Source: Planctomyces sp.
GTDB lineage: Bacteria; Planctomycetota; Planctomycetia; Planctomycetales; Planctomycetaceae
Direction: 5' to 3'
Assembly: GCA_005778225.1 (NCBI GenBank)
Contig: SXPC01000108.1
Coordinates: 1-37,087, forward strand
DNA length: 37,087 nt
This document shows, piece by piece, positions 25,344 through 34,019 of this stretch. Made by a program: the position numbers and the translations under genes. The notes under the pieces were generated by a model. It ran no database searches and was not told where the DNA came from. It saw only the letters and a program-made list of their open reading frames with translations. Numbering within the stretch: position 1 is the stretch's first letter; every line of letters starts with the position of its first letter.

Positions 25344-25810
25344 AGTGAGAGGCCCATTCTAAGAGAGATCGAGAGAGAACGGTGCGTTTTTTGATTTTCC
25401 AGGTCGGCAACACCGCAAGGCAATCGCCTGGATAGACTCATACACAGAGACACTTATCGGGAAATCCCAAAGTTCCTCCACCGGCGTCCCGGTTACCTAT
25501 CCAACTCAACCACTGAAACGAACTGGAGACTCGCAAAGTGGCAGACGAAACTATGTACAAGCATGTTCGGATCCGCTGTGTGCTCAAAAAAACAGTTTCC
25601 GTATGAACCGTACAGAGAAAACGCTGTACCTCCCATCTGCTACAGGAGATACAGCTGTTACAATTAATATATTCTGACAGTGGAAACGTGTTTTCAGCAC
25701 TGTTGTTGTATGACTTGCTTAACGAGACTTGACATCTCGCGCACAATTTACAACTGGCTTTATGTCAACAAAGTTTGGAATCAGAATAAATGGTTCACGT
25801 AGGAATGAAT
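25344..25810. promoter_or_regulatory. Spacer upstream of pilin-like copy 4
   Basis: No gene is supported. The part next to copy 4 contains leader sequence shared with copy 3 (25362-25420). An AT-rich patch, ATTAATATATTCTGAC at 25662-25677, is a possible promoter region. A frame at 25438-25746 has poor codon content and no recognisable features. Confidence 0.4.
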
Positions 25811-26689
25811 TTAGTTTGGATTCAAGATTCGATAATACCCCGTGCGATCCAGTGACTGAAACTGACTTGGTCCGCCATATCCACCCTGATAGTAGCCACC
25901 ACCGTATCCGCCAAACCCGCCGGACTGCTCGACTCCACCCCAGGCATTCGGAGCAGGACGAGATCCCATCGGGGCGACCGGGTAAGGGAATTCGCTCTGA
26001 ATTCCGCCCCAGCCGTAGGCGTGACCACAACCATTTTGACAGCCGTAACCAAAAGCTTTGCCACAGCCACATCGGCTATGTTGACCGCAGCAGGTCGCCA
26101 GTGGTTGGACGTTCGGTTGAACACAGTCGGTACAGCCCGCTTGTGGAAGCGGTGGGACGACGACATTCGTCTGAGATTCAGGAATCGGCACGATGACATT
26201 TGTCGTTTCGGGAACCGGGGCGATTGGAACGTCCGTCTTCTCTTCTTTTTGAATGACTGCCGTTTCTGGAGTACGCGGAACGAGGATATCGGTCGTGACG
26301 TGCTCATCTTTCACATACGCATTATTTACAGTAGCGACAGGCGTGTTGACACAGTGGAAATGATCGCCATTGATCTCGCATTGATCAGCGTCGCACTCAT
26401 CTTTCAGATCGCGGAAACATGATCCCGCCGTTGCAGACTTGAGGTAACAGCCACAGTCTTTGTAGGCATGCATGCCCCGGTAAAAATAGGACTGATTCAG
26501 TGAGCCGATCGCTCCCGCGACGTCGTTCATCTCGGCGTTGACGCTTTGCTGCAACGCGGTCAAGCCGACAATCAGGCCGACAACCAGCAGGCTGGTGAGG
26601 ATAACCAGTTCTGCAGAAATGATGAATCCGCGGGTGTCGGTCCAGAGGTCGCGGCCCAGGGCCCAGACGTAGTGAATGCTCTTACTCAT
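25811..26689 (-). CDS. Long pilin-like protein with Cys/Gly-rich C-terminus, array copy 5
   Basis: A 292-residue relative of the short copies. The N-terminus keeps the family core: GFIISAELVILTSLLVVGL, LTALQQSVNAEMNDVAGAIGSLNQSYFYRG. A Cys-containing segment follows (CFRDLKDECDADQC). It then adds about 170 residues: a Pro/Val/Glu-rich linker with repeated VPIPE-like units (about 130-185), a Cys-rich block (about 190-225: CTDC, CCGQHSRCGCGKAFGYGC) and a Gly/Tyr/Gln-rich tail (GGFGGYGGGYYQGGYGG). This would suit a low-abundance tip, anchor or cross-linking subunit beside the short major subunits (inference). It lies at the upstream end of the array, 465 bp before copy 4. Confidence 0.78.
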   Translation of the reverse strand: MSKSIHYVWALGRDLWTDTRGFIISAELVILTSLLVVGLIVGLTALQQSVNAEMNDVAGAIGSLNQSYFYRGMHAYKDCGCYLKSATAGSCFRDLKDECDADQCEINGDHFHCVNTPVATVNNAYVKDEHVTTDILVPRTPETAVIQKEEKTDVPIAPVPETTNVIVPIPESQTNVVVPPLPQAGCTDCVQPNVQPLATCCGQHSRCGCGKAFGYGCQNGCGHAYGWGGIQSEFPYPVAPMGSRPAPNAWGGVEQSGGFGGYGGGYYQGGYGGPSQFQSLDRTGYYRILNPN

Positions 26690-27834
26690 GATGTTCTCCA
26701 GTGCTTCGGAATCTGTGCTTCGGCTGTATTAGGAACAGGGGCAACGAACGGGCTCTCTCAAAGCCGTTCGAATCGTTTTGCTCGGTCGCAGTTTCATTCA
26801 GTGAATAAGGGGCCCTCTGGAAAGACGGAACTGTCCCCGTCGGGTCAGTTCCGTCCCCCTGAAGGTTCTCTCGAAGCCCGCTCTCTCAAAAACGGGCTTC
26901 AGTGTGACGAATTCGCGTTCACGCAGCCGATCGTTCGACTCCCAGAGGGCATCGACGAACTCACGGCTGCACAAAGACGCGGATGCGTCCCACGGCTGGC
27001 GGTCTCTCAGGTCGCCACACGCACTCTCACACGAGGAAAGTGGTGATCTCAAAACCCATCGGACGCGGTTAAACGCCGACGGGAAGGTGTTCAAAATTTG
27101 GTGGCACAGGCATTCCTGCCTGTGTGAATTCGAGTAAGCAGCTCAGGTTCTCGTTAAAATCGGTCTCATCGATTTGATCGTGATAACCGTTACTGCTGTC
27201 ACTTTAGGAGTTCTAGGCAGAATACATACCATCGTTATAACCGGACCACATGTCGAAATGCGACCAAAATGCACAAGCATTGAGAAGAAAAGCACTTAGG
27301 GGAAAATCCAACCGATTTAAGCGATGCCGATTGGGATGGTTGTCAGGGTTATTCTGTTTAATCCGATTAGCGCGACTGTATCGATCGTGTCAATTCCAAC
27401 GAACATTCCGGCGATGCTGAGAGACTGGAACGCAGAGGAAACAGAGGTGAGCAGAGGGCGCAGAGAAGACTTTCAGATTCAACGCAAAGCCGCCAAGACG
27501 CGAAGGAAGACGTGTGTTACAGGGCGAGAAAGGAGTGACTCATCTTCCTTTCTCATTTCGACATGCCTTTATCTTCTCTTCTCGTTGCGTCTTCGCGACT
27601 TTGCGTTGAATCTGGACTTCTTCTCCGCGGTCTCTGCTCCCCTCCGCGAGCTCTGCGTACCAGTCTTCTCCCACTGAACGTCCGCCTATCCGGAACAGCC
27701 ACCGTATTCCGTGGGCAACAAGGTTGCTTTGCCCCTTTCCGCTTGGGCATTTGTCTCGATACTTGCTACAGTGAAAAGACCAGCAAACGAGCTCACTTCG
27801 TTATGAATTCACGTCCTTCAGAAAGCCAACCCCC
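26690..27834. repeat. Gene-free region filled with hairpins and a nested palindrome
   Basis: Apart from the promoter side of copy 5, the stretch holds several hairpins. They are GACGGAACTG / CAGTTCCGTC at 26824-26855, GAAGCCCG / CGGGCTTC at 26873-26900, GGCACAGGCA / TGCCTGTG near 27102-27122, and the large nested palindrome at 27426-27662. Between 27130 and 27420 I see nothing I can support. Several open frames here run through the repeats and look accidental. Confidence 0.65.
27426..27662. repeat. Nested palindrome built from CGCAGAG and CGCAAAG motifs
   Basis: The outer arms TGGAACGCAGAGGAAACAGA and the right-hand ...CTCTGCGTACCA are complementary with mismatches. Inside them a second pair, ATTCAACGCAAAG and CTTTGCGTTGAAT, forms its own palindrome. 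The same design with other units occurs at 15780-15925 and 20730-20867. Confidence 0.82.
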
Positions 27835-28806
27835 ATGGGTCACGCCCTTGTTACAGGCGGTGCCGGATTCATCGGCAGCCATCTCGTTGAAGCCCTTCTT
27901 GCCCGTGGCGACAAAGTGACCGCGCTCGATAACCTTTCAACCGGGCAGGCTCCCAACCTCGATCACGTCAAAGACAACCCCAACTTCCGCCTCGTTGTCG
28001 GCTCCATCACCGACCCCGTTCTGCTCACAGAAGTCACGCAGGGGGTCGATGTCATTTATCACATGGCGGCTGCCGTCGGCGTAAAACTCGTTGCCGATGA
28101 CCCGGTCCGCACGATCGAAACGAATATCTACCCGACCGAAGTCCTCCTCCGTCATGCGACAGCCGCCGGTCAGAAGTTCTTCCTCGCCTCGACCAGCGAA
28201 GTTTATGGCAAGTACACGAAAGAAACCTGGAACGAAGAAGACGACCTCCAGTTCGGCCCAACCTCCCGTCCACGCTGGGCCTACGGCTGCTCCAAGGCGA
28301 TCGATGAGTTCCTGGCACTCGCTTACAGCAAGAAGCGTAAGCTCGATGTCGTGATCGGCCGGTTCTTCAATGTCGTCGGCCCCAGACAGGTCGGGCATTA
28401 CGGCATGGTCATCCCGCGCTTCGTCGAAGCCGCTCTCAAAGGCGGTCCGATCACCGTTTATGATGATGGTGGCCAGGAACGCTGCTTTGCTCACGTCCGG
28501 GAAGTCGTCGACTGCATCATCACTCTGATGAATACCCCGGCTGCGTCCGGACAGATCTTCAATATCGGTGCCGACCAGCCTGTCTCGGTCAAGCAACTGG
28601 CTGAAGAGATCATCGGACTGGTCGGCGGCGATATTCCGATCAAGTATGTTCCGTACAAAGACGCCTACGGCGATGACTTCGAAGACGTCCGACGCCGTGT
28701 ACCTGACGTCTCGAAACTCAAACGGACGATCAACAAAGTACCCACTCTGAACCGCAAAGACCTGCTCCAGGAAATCATCGACTGGAAACGCGGGCAGATG
28801 AAGTAG
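27835..28806 (+). CDS. NAD-dependent epimerase/dehydratase (extended SDR)
   Basis: A 323-residue nucleotide-sugar-modifying enzyme of the extended short-chain dehydrogenase class. TGGAGFIGS (7-15) is the NAD-binding loop. S119-T-S with Y150 and K154 (YGCSK) form the catalytic set. [10 protein letters not shown] and the later [18 protein letters not shown] are typical of UDP-glucose epimerase/UDP-xylose synthase/dTDP-glucose dehydratase relatives; the exact reaction cannot be told. The protein would supply sugars for polysaccharide or glycoprotein synthesis. It has no signal peptide. It precedes the tandem signal peptidase genes on the same strand, with a palindromic element between. Confidence 0.9.
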   Translation: MGHALVTGGAGFIGSHLVEALLARGDKVTALDNLSTGQAPNLDHVKDNPNFRLVVGSITDPVLLTEVTQGVDVIYHMAAAVGVKLVADDPVRTIETNIYPTEVLLRHATAAGQKFFLASTSEVYGKYTKETWNEEDDLQFGPTSRPRWAYGCSKAIDEFLALAYSKKRKLDVVIGRFFNVVGPRQVGHYGMVIPRFVEAALKGGPITVYDDGGQERCFAHVREVVDCIITLMNTPAASGQIFNIGADQPVSVKQLAEEIIGLVGGDIPIKYVPYKDAYGDDFEDVRRRVPDVSKLKRTINKVPTLNRKDLLQEIIDWKRGQMK

Positions 28807-28819
28807 TTACCCGTCGTTT

Positions 28820-28902
28820 GTGTGCCACGGCTGTGTCAGCCGTGCCGAATGTTCAAGTGACGTCCCATGCAAAGATCCACGGCCGACACGGCCGTGCCAC
28901 AC
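28820..28902. repeat. Palindromic element with CACGGC...GCCGTG ends
   Basis: The left end GTGTGCCACGGCTGTGTCAG and the right end CGACACGGCCGTGCCACAC are inverted copies with a few mismatches, each also self-complementary. It lies between the epimerase and the first signal peptidase gene. Confidence 0.82.
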
Positions 28903-28929
28903 TGGTTCGTCCTTCAGAACTCTGACAGC

Positions 28930-30555
28930 ATGAGTACCAAGAAACCCACGAACGAATCCCTCATTCGCCAGCTCACCGAGACGCTGGCGTTTCTGGCGAT
29001 TGCGGTCTGCATCTTTCGCAGCTTCATTGCGGAAGGCTACATGATCACGACAGGGTCGATGGCGCCGACGCTCTGGGGGTATCACAAGCGAATCGTCTGC
29101 CCGAACTGTAACACCTTGTTCTCCCTGGGCGTGACCCAGAACGGCTCTCCCGATAACGAAGCTGCTCGTTGCCCCGTCTGCACGGCCTACCCCATTGATG
29201 TGACGAAGCTCAAGCCAATCGAGGGAGATCAGATCCTCGTTCACAAACATGCCTACGAGGTGCGATCCCCCAGGCGGTTTGAAGTCGTCGTCTTTCGACA
29301 CCCCGAGGACTTTTCCCAGGCATATGTAAAACGGGTTCTTGGACTGCCGGGAGAGACGGTCGAACTCAAAGGCGGGAATGTCTACATCGACGGGGAACTG
29401 GCCCGCAAGCCACGCGATATCAATCAGGCTTCGCGGATCTTGATCGACGACCAGTCTCTGGACGTCACGGATGACGATCCCGACTGGCGCCGACGCTGGG
29501 TCAGCGTAACGCCGGAACATGCCGACTTCGATGAAGACAAACACACCTGGAAGCTGCACTCTGAGAGCCCGACATCGCCTGCCACGATCTCCTTTCGCAA
29601 CTGGCAGCGACGTCAGATGATGACCACGACCAGCGTGCCACTATCGTCTTGGCCGGAGAAACTGCTCGCCGCGGAATCGTACCATTTGCCACTGACCTAC
29701 GATCTGAAGAACTCAGCGCTGAAATGTCGAGGCAGCCTCCCCTTTAACGCAGCCGATGACATGATCAGCGCCGCGAAAGCAGAACAGATCGATCCTGCTT
29801 TCGAGACAGCCGTCAAGGAACTCTTCCGACTCTCCCACGTGACACCCATCACCGACAGTTATTCGTACAACCGCCAGGAATACAACCTCCAGCCATATGA
29901 GGTTCAGGACGTGACGCTGGCCACGACCATCGATCCCACATCAGCGACGGGGCTCATCACACTGCATCTGGAGAACGCCGCGGTCACAACCACAATGACC
30001 ATTGACCTCGCCAGGAAGTCCGCGACCGTCCGCGTCGACAGCCAGACCTCGACCGAGAAGACGTTTGCAGTCAGCGGCCGCATGCGTCTGGAACTGGCGC
30101 TCGTCGATGGTCGGGCGACGCTCGCCATCAATGAGGATGTCGTGTCCGCTATTTCGTACGACCCGGAATTCGAGCGTTCGAGGGCTTCATCACCAGGGAA
30201 CCCCGATGCAGGTTCCGTCCACATGGAGATCTCTGTCGCGGGTGGAAAGATCGAGATTCCCTCGCTGAAGGTTTATCGAGACATCTATTACCGACATCAA
30301 ACGGCTTCGCGCACGCAGCAGAATTCCCCGCAACGAGCGTGGAAGCTCGAACCGGACGAACTCTTCCTCTCAGGAGACAATAGCCCTATTTCTCTCGATT
30401 CGCGCACCTGGAAACCAGGGACCATTCACACCAGCTACCTCATCGGCAAGCCGCTTTTCCTGCACCTGCCGAGTCGACCGGGCGTGGTCAAATTTGCAGG
30501 TAAGGAGTTCACGATCCGCCTGCCTGATATTCCCCGCATGAAGTCGATCCACTAA
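28930..30555 (+). CDS. Signal peptidase I with zinc-ribbon and beta-rich insertions (first of two)
   Basis: A 541-residue type I signal peptidase, about twice the length of common bacterial forms. After one membrane segment (about 17-34) the catalytic Ser43 lies in GSMAPTL and Lys134 in YVKRVLGLPGE. Between them is a four-Cys insertion (CPNC 57-60, CPVC 81-84), probably a zinc ribbon. The conserved GDNSP box does not come until about 482; the intervening roughly 300 residues hold a beta-rich region that resembles a LamG or concanavalin-like fold by eye. The start is the Met at 28930 (MSTKKPTNE). It is followed 206 bp later by a paralogue with the same layout. It would cleave export signals at the cytoplasmic membrane. 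Confidence 0.9.
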   Translation: MSTKKPTNESLIRQLTETLAFLAIAVCIFRSFIAEGYMITTGSMAPTLWGYHKRIVCPNCNTLFSLGVTQNGSPDNEAARCPVCTAYPIDVTKLKPIEGDQILVHKHAYEVRSPRRFEVVVFRHPEDFSQAYVKRVLGLPGETVELKGGNVYIDGELARKPRDINQASRILIDDQSLDVTDDDPDWRRRWVSVTPEHADFDEDKHTWKLHSESPTSPATISFRNWQRRQMMTTTSVPLSSWPEKLLAAESYHLPLTYDLKNSALKCRGSLPFNAADDMISAAKAEQIDPAFETAVKELFRLSHVTPITDSYSYNRQEYNLQPYEVQDVTLATTIDPTSATGLITLHLENAAVTTTMTIDLARKSATVRVDSQTSTEKTFAVSGRMRLELALVDGRATLAINEDVVSAISYDPEFERSRASSPGNPDAGSVHMEISVAGGKIEIPSLKVYRDIYYRHQTASRTQQNSPQRAWKLEPDELFLSGDNSPISLDSRTWKPGTIHTSYLIGKPLFLHLPSRPGVVKFAGKEFTIRLPDIPRMKSIH

Positions 30556-30604
30556 GATTCAAGATCGCAGCCCCGCCAGCGAATCACTCTTTCGTCTAAG
30601 AAAT

Positions 30605-30692
30605 GTAGAGTGCTGGTGACGCTTTGCGAACCGCACCAATTGTGCGAATGAAAGTCGTTTTGGTGCGGTTCGAAGACTCACCAGTACCCTAC
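30605..30692. repeat. Palindromic GTAG(G/A)GTGCTGGTGA element, copy A
   Basis: The left end (30605-30639) runs from GTAGAGTGCTGGTGA to GAACCGCACCAA. The right end (30660-30692) runs from TTGGTGCGGTTCGA to TCACCAGTACCCTAC. The same element is found at 34020-34125. It lies between the two signal peptidase genes. Confidence 0.9.
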
Positions 30693-30761
30693 TTAAAATC
30701 CAAACATGCGGCGGTAAAGAATTTCAATCGCCTCATCTCATCTTTGACATAGATCTACCTC

Positions 30762-32591
30762 ATGCACTTTTCCAATCCTTTCGCGAAGTCTGCTCCGACA
30801 CCTGCGCCGGCAGCGGCCCAGACCAAAAAGAAAAAGAAGCATCAGGGAGATGGCGTTCGGGAGACGATCGAGTCGCTCGTGATCGCGTTCATTCTGGCGT
30901 TTGTTTTCCGGACATTCGAAGCAGAAGCCTTCATCATCCCCACCGGGTCGATGGCTCCCACGCTTTACGGTCGCAATAAAGAAATGGTCTGCTCGGAATG
31001 CCAGTACCGTTTCACGTTCGGCGCCAGCAGCGAGATGGAAACCGAAACGCTGTACAACCCCAGCAAACGCATCAAGCAGGCCATCTGTCCGAATTGCCGC
31101 TACCAGCACAACGATGCAGCCAAAGCTCCCGTCTTCAACGGCGATCGCATTCTTGTTAACAAGTTCCCGTATGAGTTCGAAACCCCGGATCGTTTTGATG
31201 TCGTCGTCTTCAAGTACCCAATGAGCCCCAAGACGAACTACATCAAACGACTCGTCGGACTCCCCAACGAAATCATTCATATCGAACGCGGCGACCTTTA
31301 CCGCATTGATCCCGAGACTCGTCAGCGAGAAATCCTCCGCAAAGAGGATCCATTCAAGCAAAAAGACATTCAGATTCCCGTCTATGACGATGCATTCCCG
31401 CCGAAAAAACTCCTCAATCAAGGCTGGCCGGAACGCTGGGCGTCGGTCGATCCCAACCCTGCTTCGACCGGTTCGCGCAACGTTGCAGGCTGGTACGAGA
31501 CACCTGAAGGTTGGCAGGCAGATCGCGATAACCGCACTTATACGCTCGTCTCGGCGGCCAAGCAACAATGGTTGCGTTACCGCAACTTCGTCCCCATGCC
31601 TGACAACTGGGCTGACGTCATCAACCAGCGACCAGTTCGCAATCCTCAGGCACGGCTGATCTCCGATTTCTGTGGCTACAACGCCGAATCCGATTCAACG
31701 CGCGTCCTTGATTACCTCGAAGATGGCATCTTCTGGGTCGGCGATCTGACCGTCGACGCGACGTTGAAGATCGATACAGTCGACGAAAACGCCCTGATCG
31801 TGTTCGAATGCGTCAAAGGTGTCTATCGCTACCGCTTTCATGTCGACCCTCTGACGGGAGCAGTCATCATCGGCGTCATCAATTCGTCTATGAGCAACAC
31901 GGCCTGGGAAGAGATCGCGACCGGCAGCTCACACCTGATCGGACCGGGCACGTATCACGTCGAGTTCGCGAATGTTGATAACCGGCTCTGTCTGTGGGTC
32001 AATGGCGATCTGGTCGATTTCGCTGGCAAAAACAGCTACGACCGCAAGCCAACCGACTCTCTGAGACCACAAGCAGCGGATCTCTCGCCGGTCGGAATCG
32101 CAGCCAGCAATGTCGCAATGACGGTCTCTGATCTCGTTCTCAAACGGGACATCTATTATCGCGGCCAAAGTAAGTACGACGAGTACAGCAACAACGGAAC
32201 TCAGCGCAATACCTGGCTGCGAAACTTGCGCAATAACCTCAACAACCCGCAGGTCTGGGGAGAACTTTATTCCGAGTTCGCTCCGCTGAACGACGAGTTT
32301 GAAACCGAGATCGGCCCCGACCACTTCTTCATGCTCGGCGATAACAGCCCGATGAGCCTGGATGGTCGTGAATGGTCTGTTAATAAAACCGTCCCGCGTC
32401 ATGCGATCTCCGGCAAAGCCTTCTTCATCTACTGGCCACACGCCATCCCCTTCGGCGGCAAAGACGGACAGGGAATGTACACACTGAAAAACCACAAATA
32501 TTACGACGGCAATCAACTCAAAACCGAAGACTACCCAATGGTAACCGTCCCCTTTTACCCCGACTTCTCCCGCATGCAGCGAATTCGTTAA
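30762..32591 (+). CDS. Signal peptidase I with zinc-ribbon and beta-rich insertions (second of two)
   Basis: A 609-residue paralogue of the preceding gene. A Lys/Ala/Pro-rich cytoplasmic N-terminus (KKKKKHQGDG) precedes the membrane segment at about 35-53. Catalytic Ser63 is in GSMAPTL and Lys162 in NYIKRLVGLPNE. The four-Cys insertion is CSEC (77-80) and CPNC (109-112), longer than in the first copy. The GDNSPMSLDGREW box is at about 526. The large insertion contains TLKIDTVDENALIVFEC and WVNGDLVDF, again LamG-like by eye. The tandem arrangement suggests duplication and possible division of labour among export substrates (inference). Confidence 0.92.
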   Translation: MHFSNPFAKSAPTPAPAAAQTKKKKKHQGDGVRETIESLVIAFILAFVFRTFEAEAFIIPTGSMAPTLYGRNKEMVCSECQYRFTFGASSEMETETLYNPSKRIKQAICPNCRYQHNDAAKAPVFNGDRILVNKFPYEFETPDRFDVVVFKYPMSPKTNYIKRLVGLPNEIIHIERGDLYRIDPETRQREILRKEDPFKQKDIQIPVYDDAFPPKKLLNQGWPERWASVDPNPASTGSRNVAGWYETPEGWQADRDNRTYTLVSAAKQQWLRYRNFVPMPDNWADVINQRPVRNPQARLISDFCGYNAESDSTRVLDYLEDGIFWVGDLTVDATLKIDTVDENALIVFECVKGVYRYRFHVDPLTGAVIIGVINSSMSNTAWEEIATGSSHLIGPGTYHVEFANVDNRLCLWVNGDLVDFAGKNSYDRKPTDSLRPQAADLSPVGIAASNVAMTVSDLVLKRDIYYRGQSKYDEYSNNGTQRNTWLRNLRNNLNNPQVWGELYSEFAPLNDEFETEIGPDHFFMLGDNSPMSLDGREWSVNKTVPRHAISGKAFFIYWPHAIPFGGKDGQGMYTLKNHKYYDGNQLKTEDYPMVTVPFYPDFSRMQRIR

Positions 32592-32618
32592 GAGTACTTT
32601 CGTTCCTGTGTTTTTGTT

Positions 32619-32697
32619 CCTTCTCCCTTGCGGGGAGAAGGTGGCAGCACAACACCTTTGGTGTTTACTTAACACCGTGCTGACGGATGAGGGGGGG
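32619..32697. repeat. CCTTCTCCC-N4-GGGGAGAAGG repeat
   Basis: A strong hairpin (32619-32641) is followed by GTGGCAGCAC, a second small hairpin (AACACC-TTTG-GTGTT) and GGATGAGGGGG. This resembles a short repeat I recall from many bacterial genomes. It lies between the second signal peptidase gene and the LptB-like gene; no T-run follows, so it is not an obvious terminator. Confidence 0.65.
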
Positions 32698-32913
32698 CTA
32701 TGGGCAATAGCTCGCCTCCATTGGCATTAACGACGTCAGGCTGCGATGTATTCATAATTCACAGCCATCTCATATTACCCACTCTCCCCACTCAATCTCC
32801 CATTGAGCCCGAAACCGCAAATCGAATAGACTCCCACCCCTCAACACAGGGGCAGGATGGCAACGATTGCTCATCCTGAATGTTTCGCGCCGACGCTCAT
32901 GGAGGAGCCCACG

Positions 32914-33966
32914 ATGCCCATCCTCGAATGTATTGATCTCGTCAAAGAATACCCCGGCAAAAAAGCAGTCAACGGGGTCAGTTTCGACGTCGAAAAAGGG
33001 GAAATCGTCGGCCTTCTCGGACCCAACGGCGCCGGCAAATCGACCACCTTCCGCATGGCCTGCGGCATGATTTCTCCGACAGAGGGTCGCGTCATTCTTA
33101 ATGGCCAGGACGTCACCAAATGGCCGATGTATAAACGCTCTCGCCTCGGCATGGGTTATCTGCCGCAGGATGAATCGGTCTTCACGAAGCTGACCGTCGT
33201 CCAGAACCTGATCGCGATTCTCGAGTTCATGCCGCTGTCGTCCAAAGAACGCAAGCACCGAGCCATGAGCCTGCTCGGGCAATTCGGCCTCGAGAAGAAG
33301 TCACACCAGATCGCCTCGACGCTTTCGGGCGGAGAACGTCGACGTCTCGAAATCGCCCGTTGTCTGGCGTCGAACCCACAACTGATCCTCCTCGACGAAC
33401 CATTCACCGGGATCGACCCGGTCACCATCAACGGCATCCAGGACATCATCGCTGACCTGCGAGACCGCGGCATCTCGATCCTTTTGACCGACCACCGCGA
33501 GCGGGAAACCCTGACGATCTGCGACCGCAGCAACGTCATCTTCGCCGGCCAGGTTCTGTGCAGCGGCGACGCCGAGACCGTCCTCAACCACCCCGACGCC
33601 CAGCGTATCTACTTCGGCTCCCGCTTCGACGCATCCTCGATCATCGAAGAAAAGAGCAGCTTCCAGAACAACAAATACGGCAACACCCCTGCCCCGACCG
33701 CGAAAGCAGCCGCTCCCAAACCTGCTCCCGCTCCGATCCCAGTCGCATCACCAGCCCCTGTTGCCAAGCCTGCGGCAGTCGCTGTCGCCCAGCCTGCACC
33801 GGTTCCCGTTACCTATCACGCCCCGGAACCAGTCGCTGCAACCGCCGTCCTCGAAGAACCCAAACAACCCCAGGCCATCACCCCACCCCCCGCTCCCAAA
33901 CCGGCCCCCAATACCAAACGCCTCTTCATCACCCACCCCGCCGACAACAAAAACCGAGCCGCTTAG
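32914..33966 (+). CDS. lptB: LptB-like ABC transporter ATPase with Pro/Ala-rich tail
   Basis: A 350-residue ATP-binding subunit of the lipopolysaccharide export family. Walker A is GPNGAGKST (36-44), the signature LSGGERRRLEIARCLASNPQ, Walker B LILLDEPFTGIDP, and the switch His in LLTDHRERETL. The LptB-style middle, GMGYLPQDESVFTKLTVVQNL, is clear. The first roughly 245 residues make a complete LptB; after that comes a roughly 100-residue tail dominated by Pro, Ala and Val (PAPAPIPVASPAPVAKP), unlike typical LptB, ending TKRLFITHPADNKNRAA. The start at 32914 is preceded by GGAGGAG. The partner permease genes lptF/lptG are not in the window. Confidence 0.9.
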   Translation: MPILECIDLVKEYPGKKAVNGVSFDVEKGEIVGLLGPNGAGKSTTFRMACGMISPTEGRVILNGQDVTKWPMYKRSRLGMGYLPQDESVFTKLTVVQNLIAILEFMPLSSKERKHRAMSLLGQFGLEKKSHQIASTLSGGERRRLEIARCLASNPQLILLDEPFTGIDPVTINGIQDIIADLRDRGISILLTDHRERETLTICDRSNVIFAGQVLCSGDAETVLNHPDAQRIYFGSRFDASSIIEEKSSFQNNKYGNTPAPTAKAAAPKPAPAPIPVASPAPVAKPAAVAVAQPAPVPVTYHAPEPVAATAVLEEPKQPQAITPPPAPKPAPNTKRLFITHPADNKNRAA

Positions 33967-34019
33967 ATTCCCGCTCGGCTATTGTCTGCTACGATATTCC
34001 TGGTCGCCCACTTGTAGGA

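Noticed and set aside
25438..25746. 102-codon minus-strand frame between copies 4 and 5
   Set aside because: Unlike the array proteins; Cys/Ser-rich random composition, no helix or leader, no Shine-Dalgarno sequence.
26546..27046. 166-codon plus-strand frame overlapping the start of pilin-like copy 5
   Set aside because: Antisense to the conserved N-terminus of copy 5 and then runs through hairpin repeats.
15780..27662. CRISPR array
   Set aside because: The repeated short words are imperfect, palindromic over the whole element and lack regular spacers or cas genes.
27324..27919. Two plus-strand frames (117 and 118 codons) upstream of the epimerase
   Set aside because: Both run through the nested palindrome of CGCAGAG/CGCAAAG units, so their length reflects the repeat.
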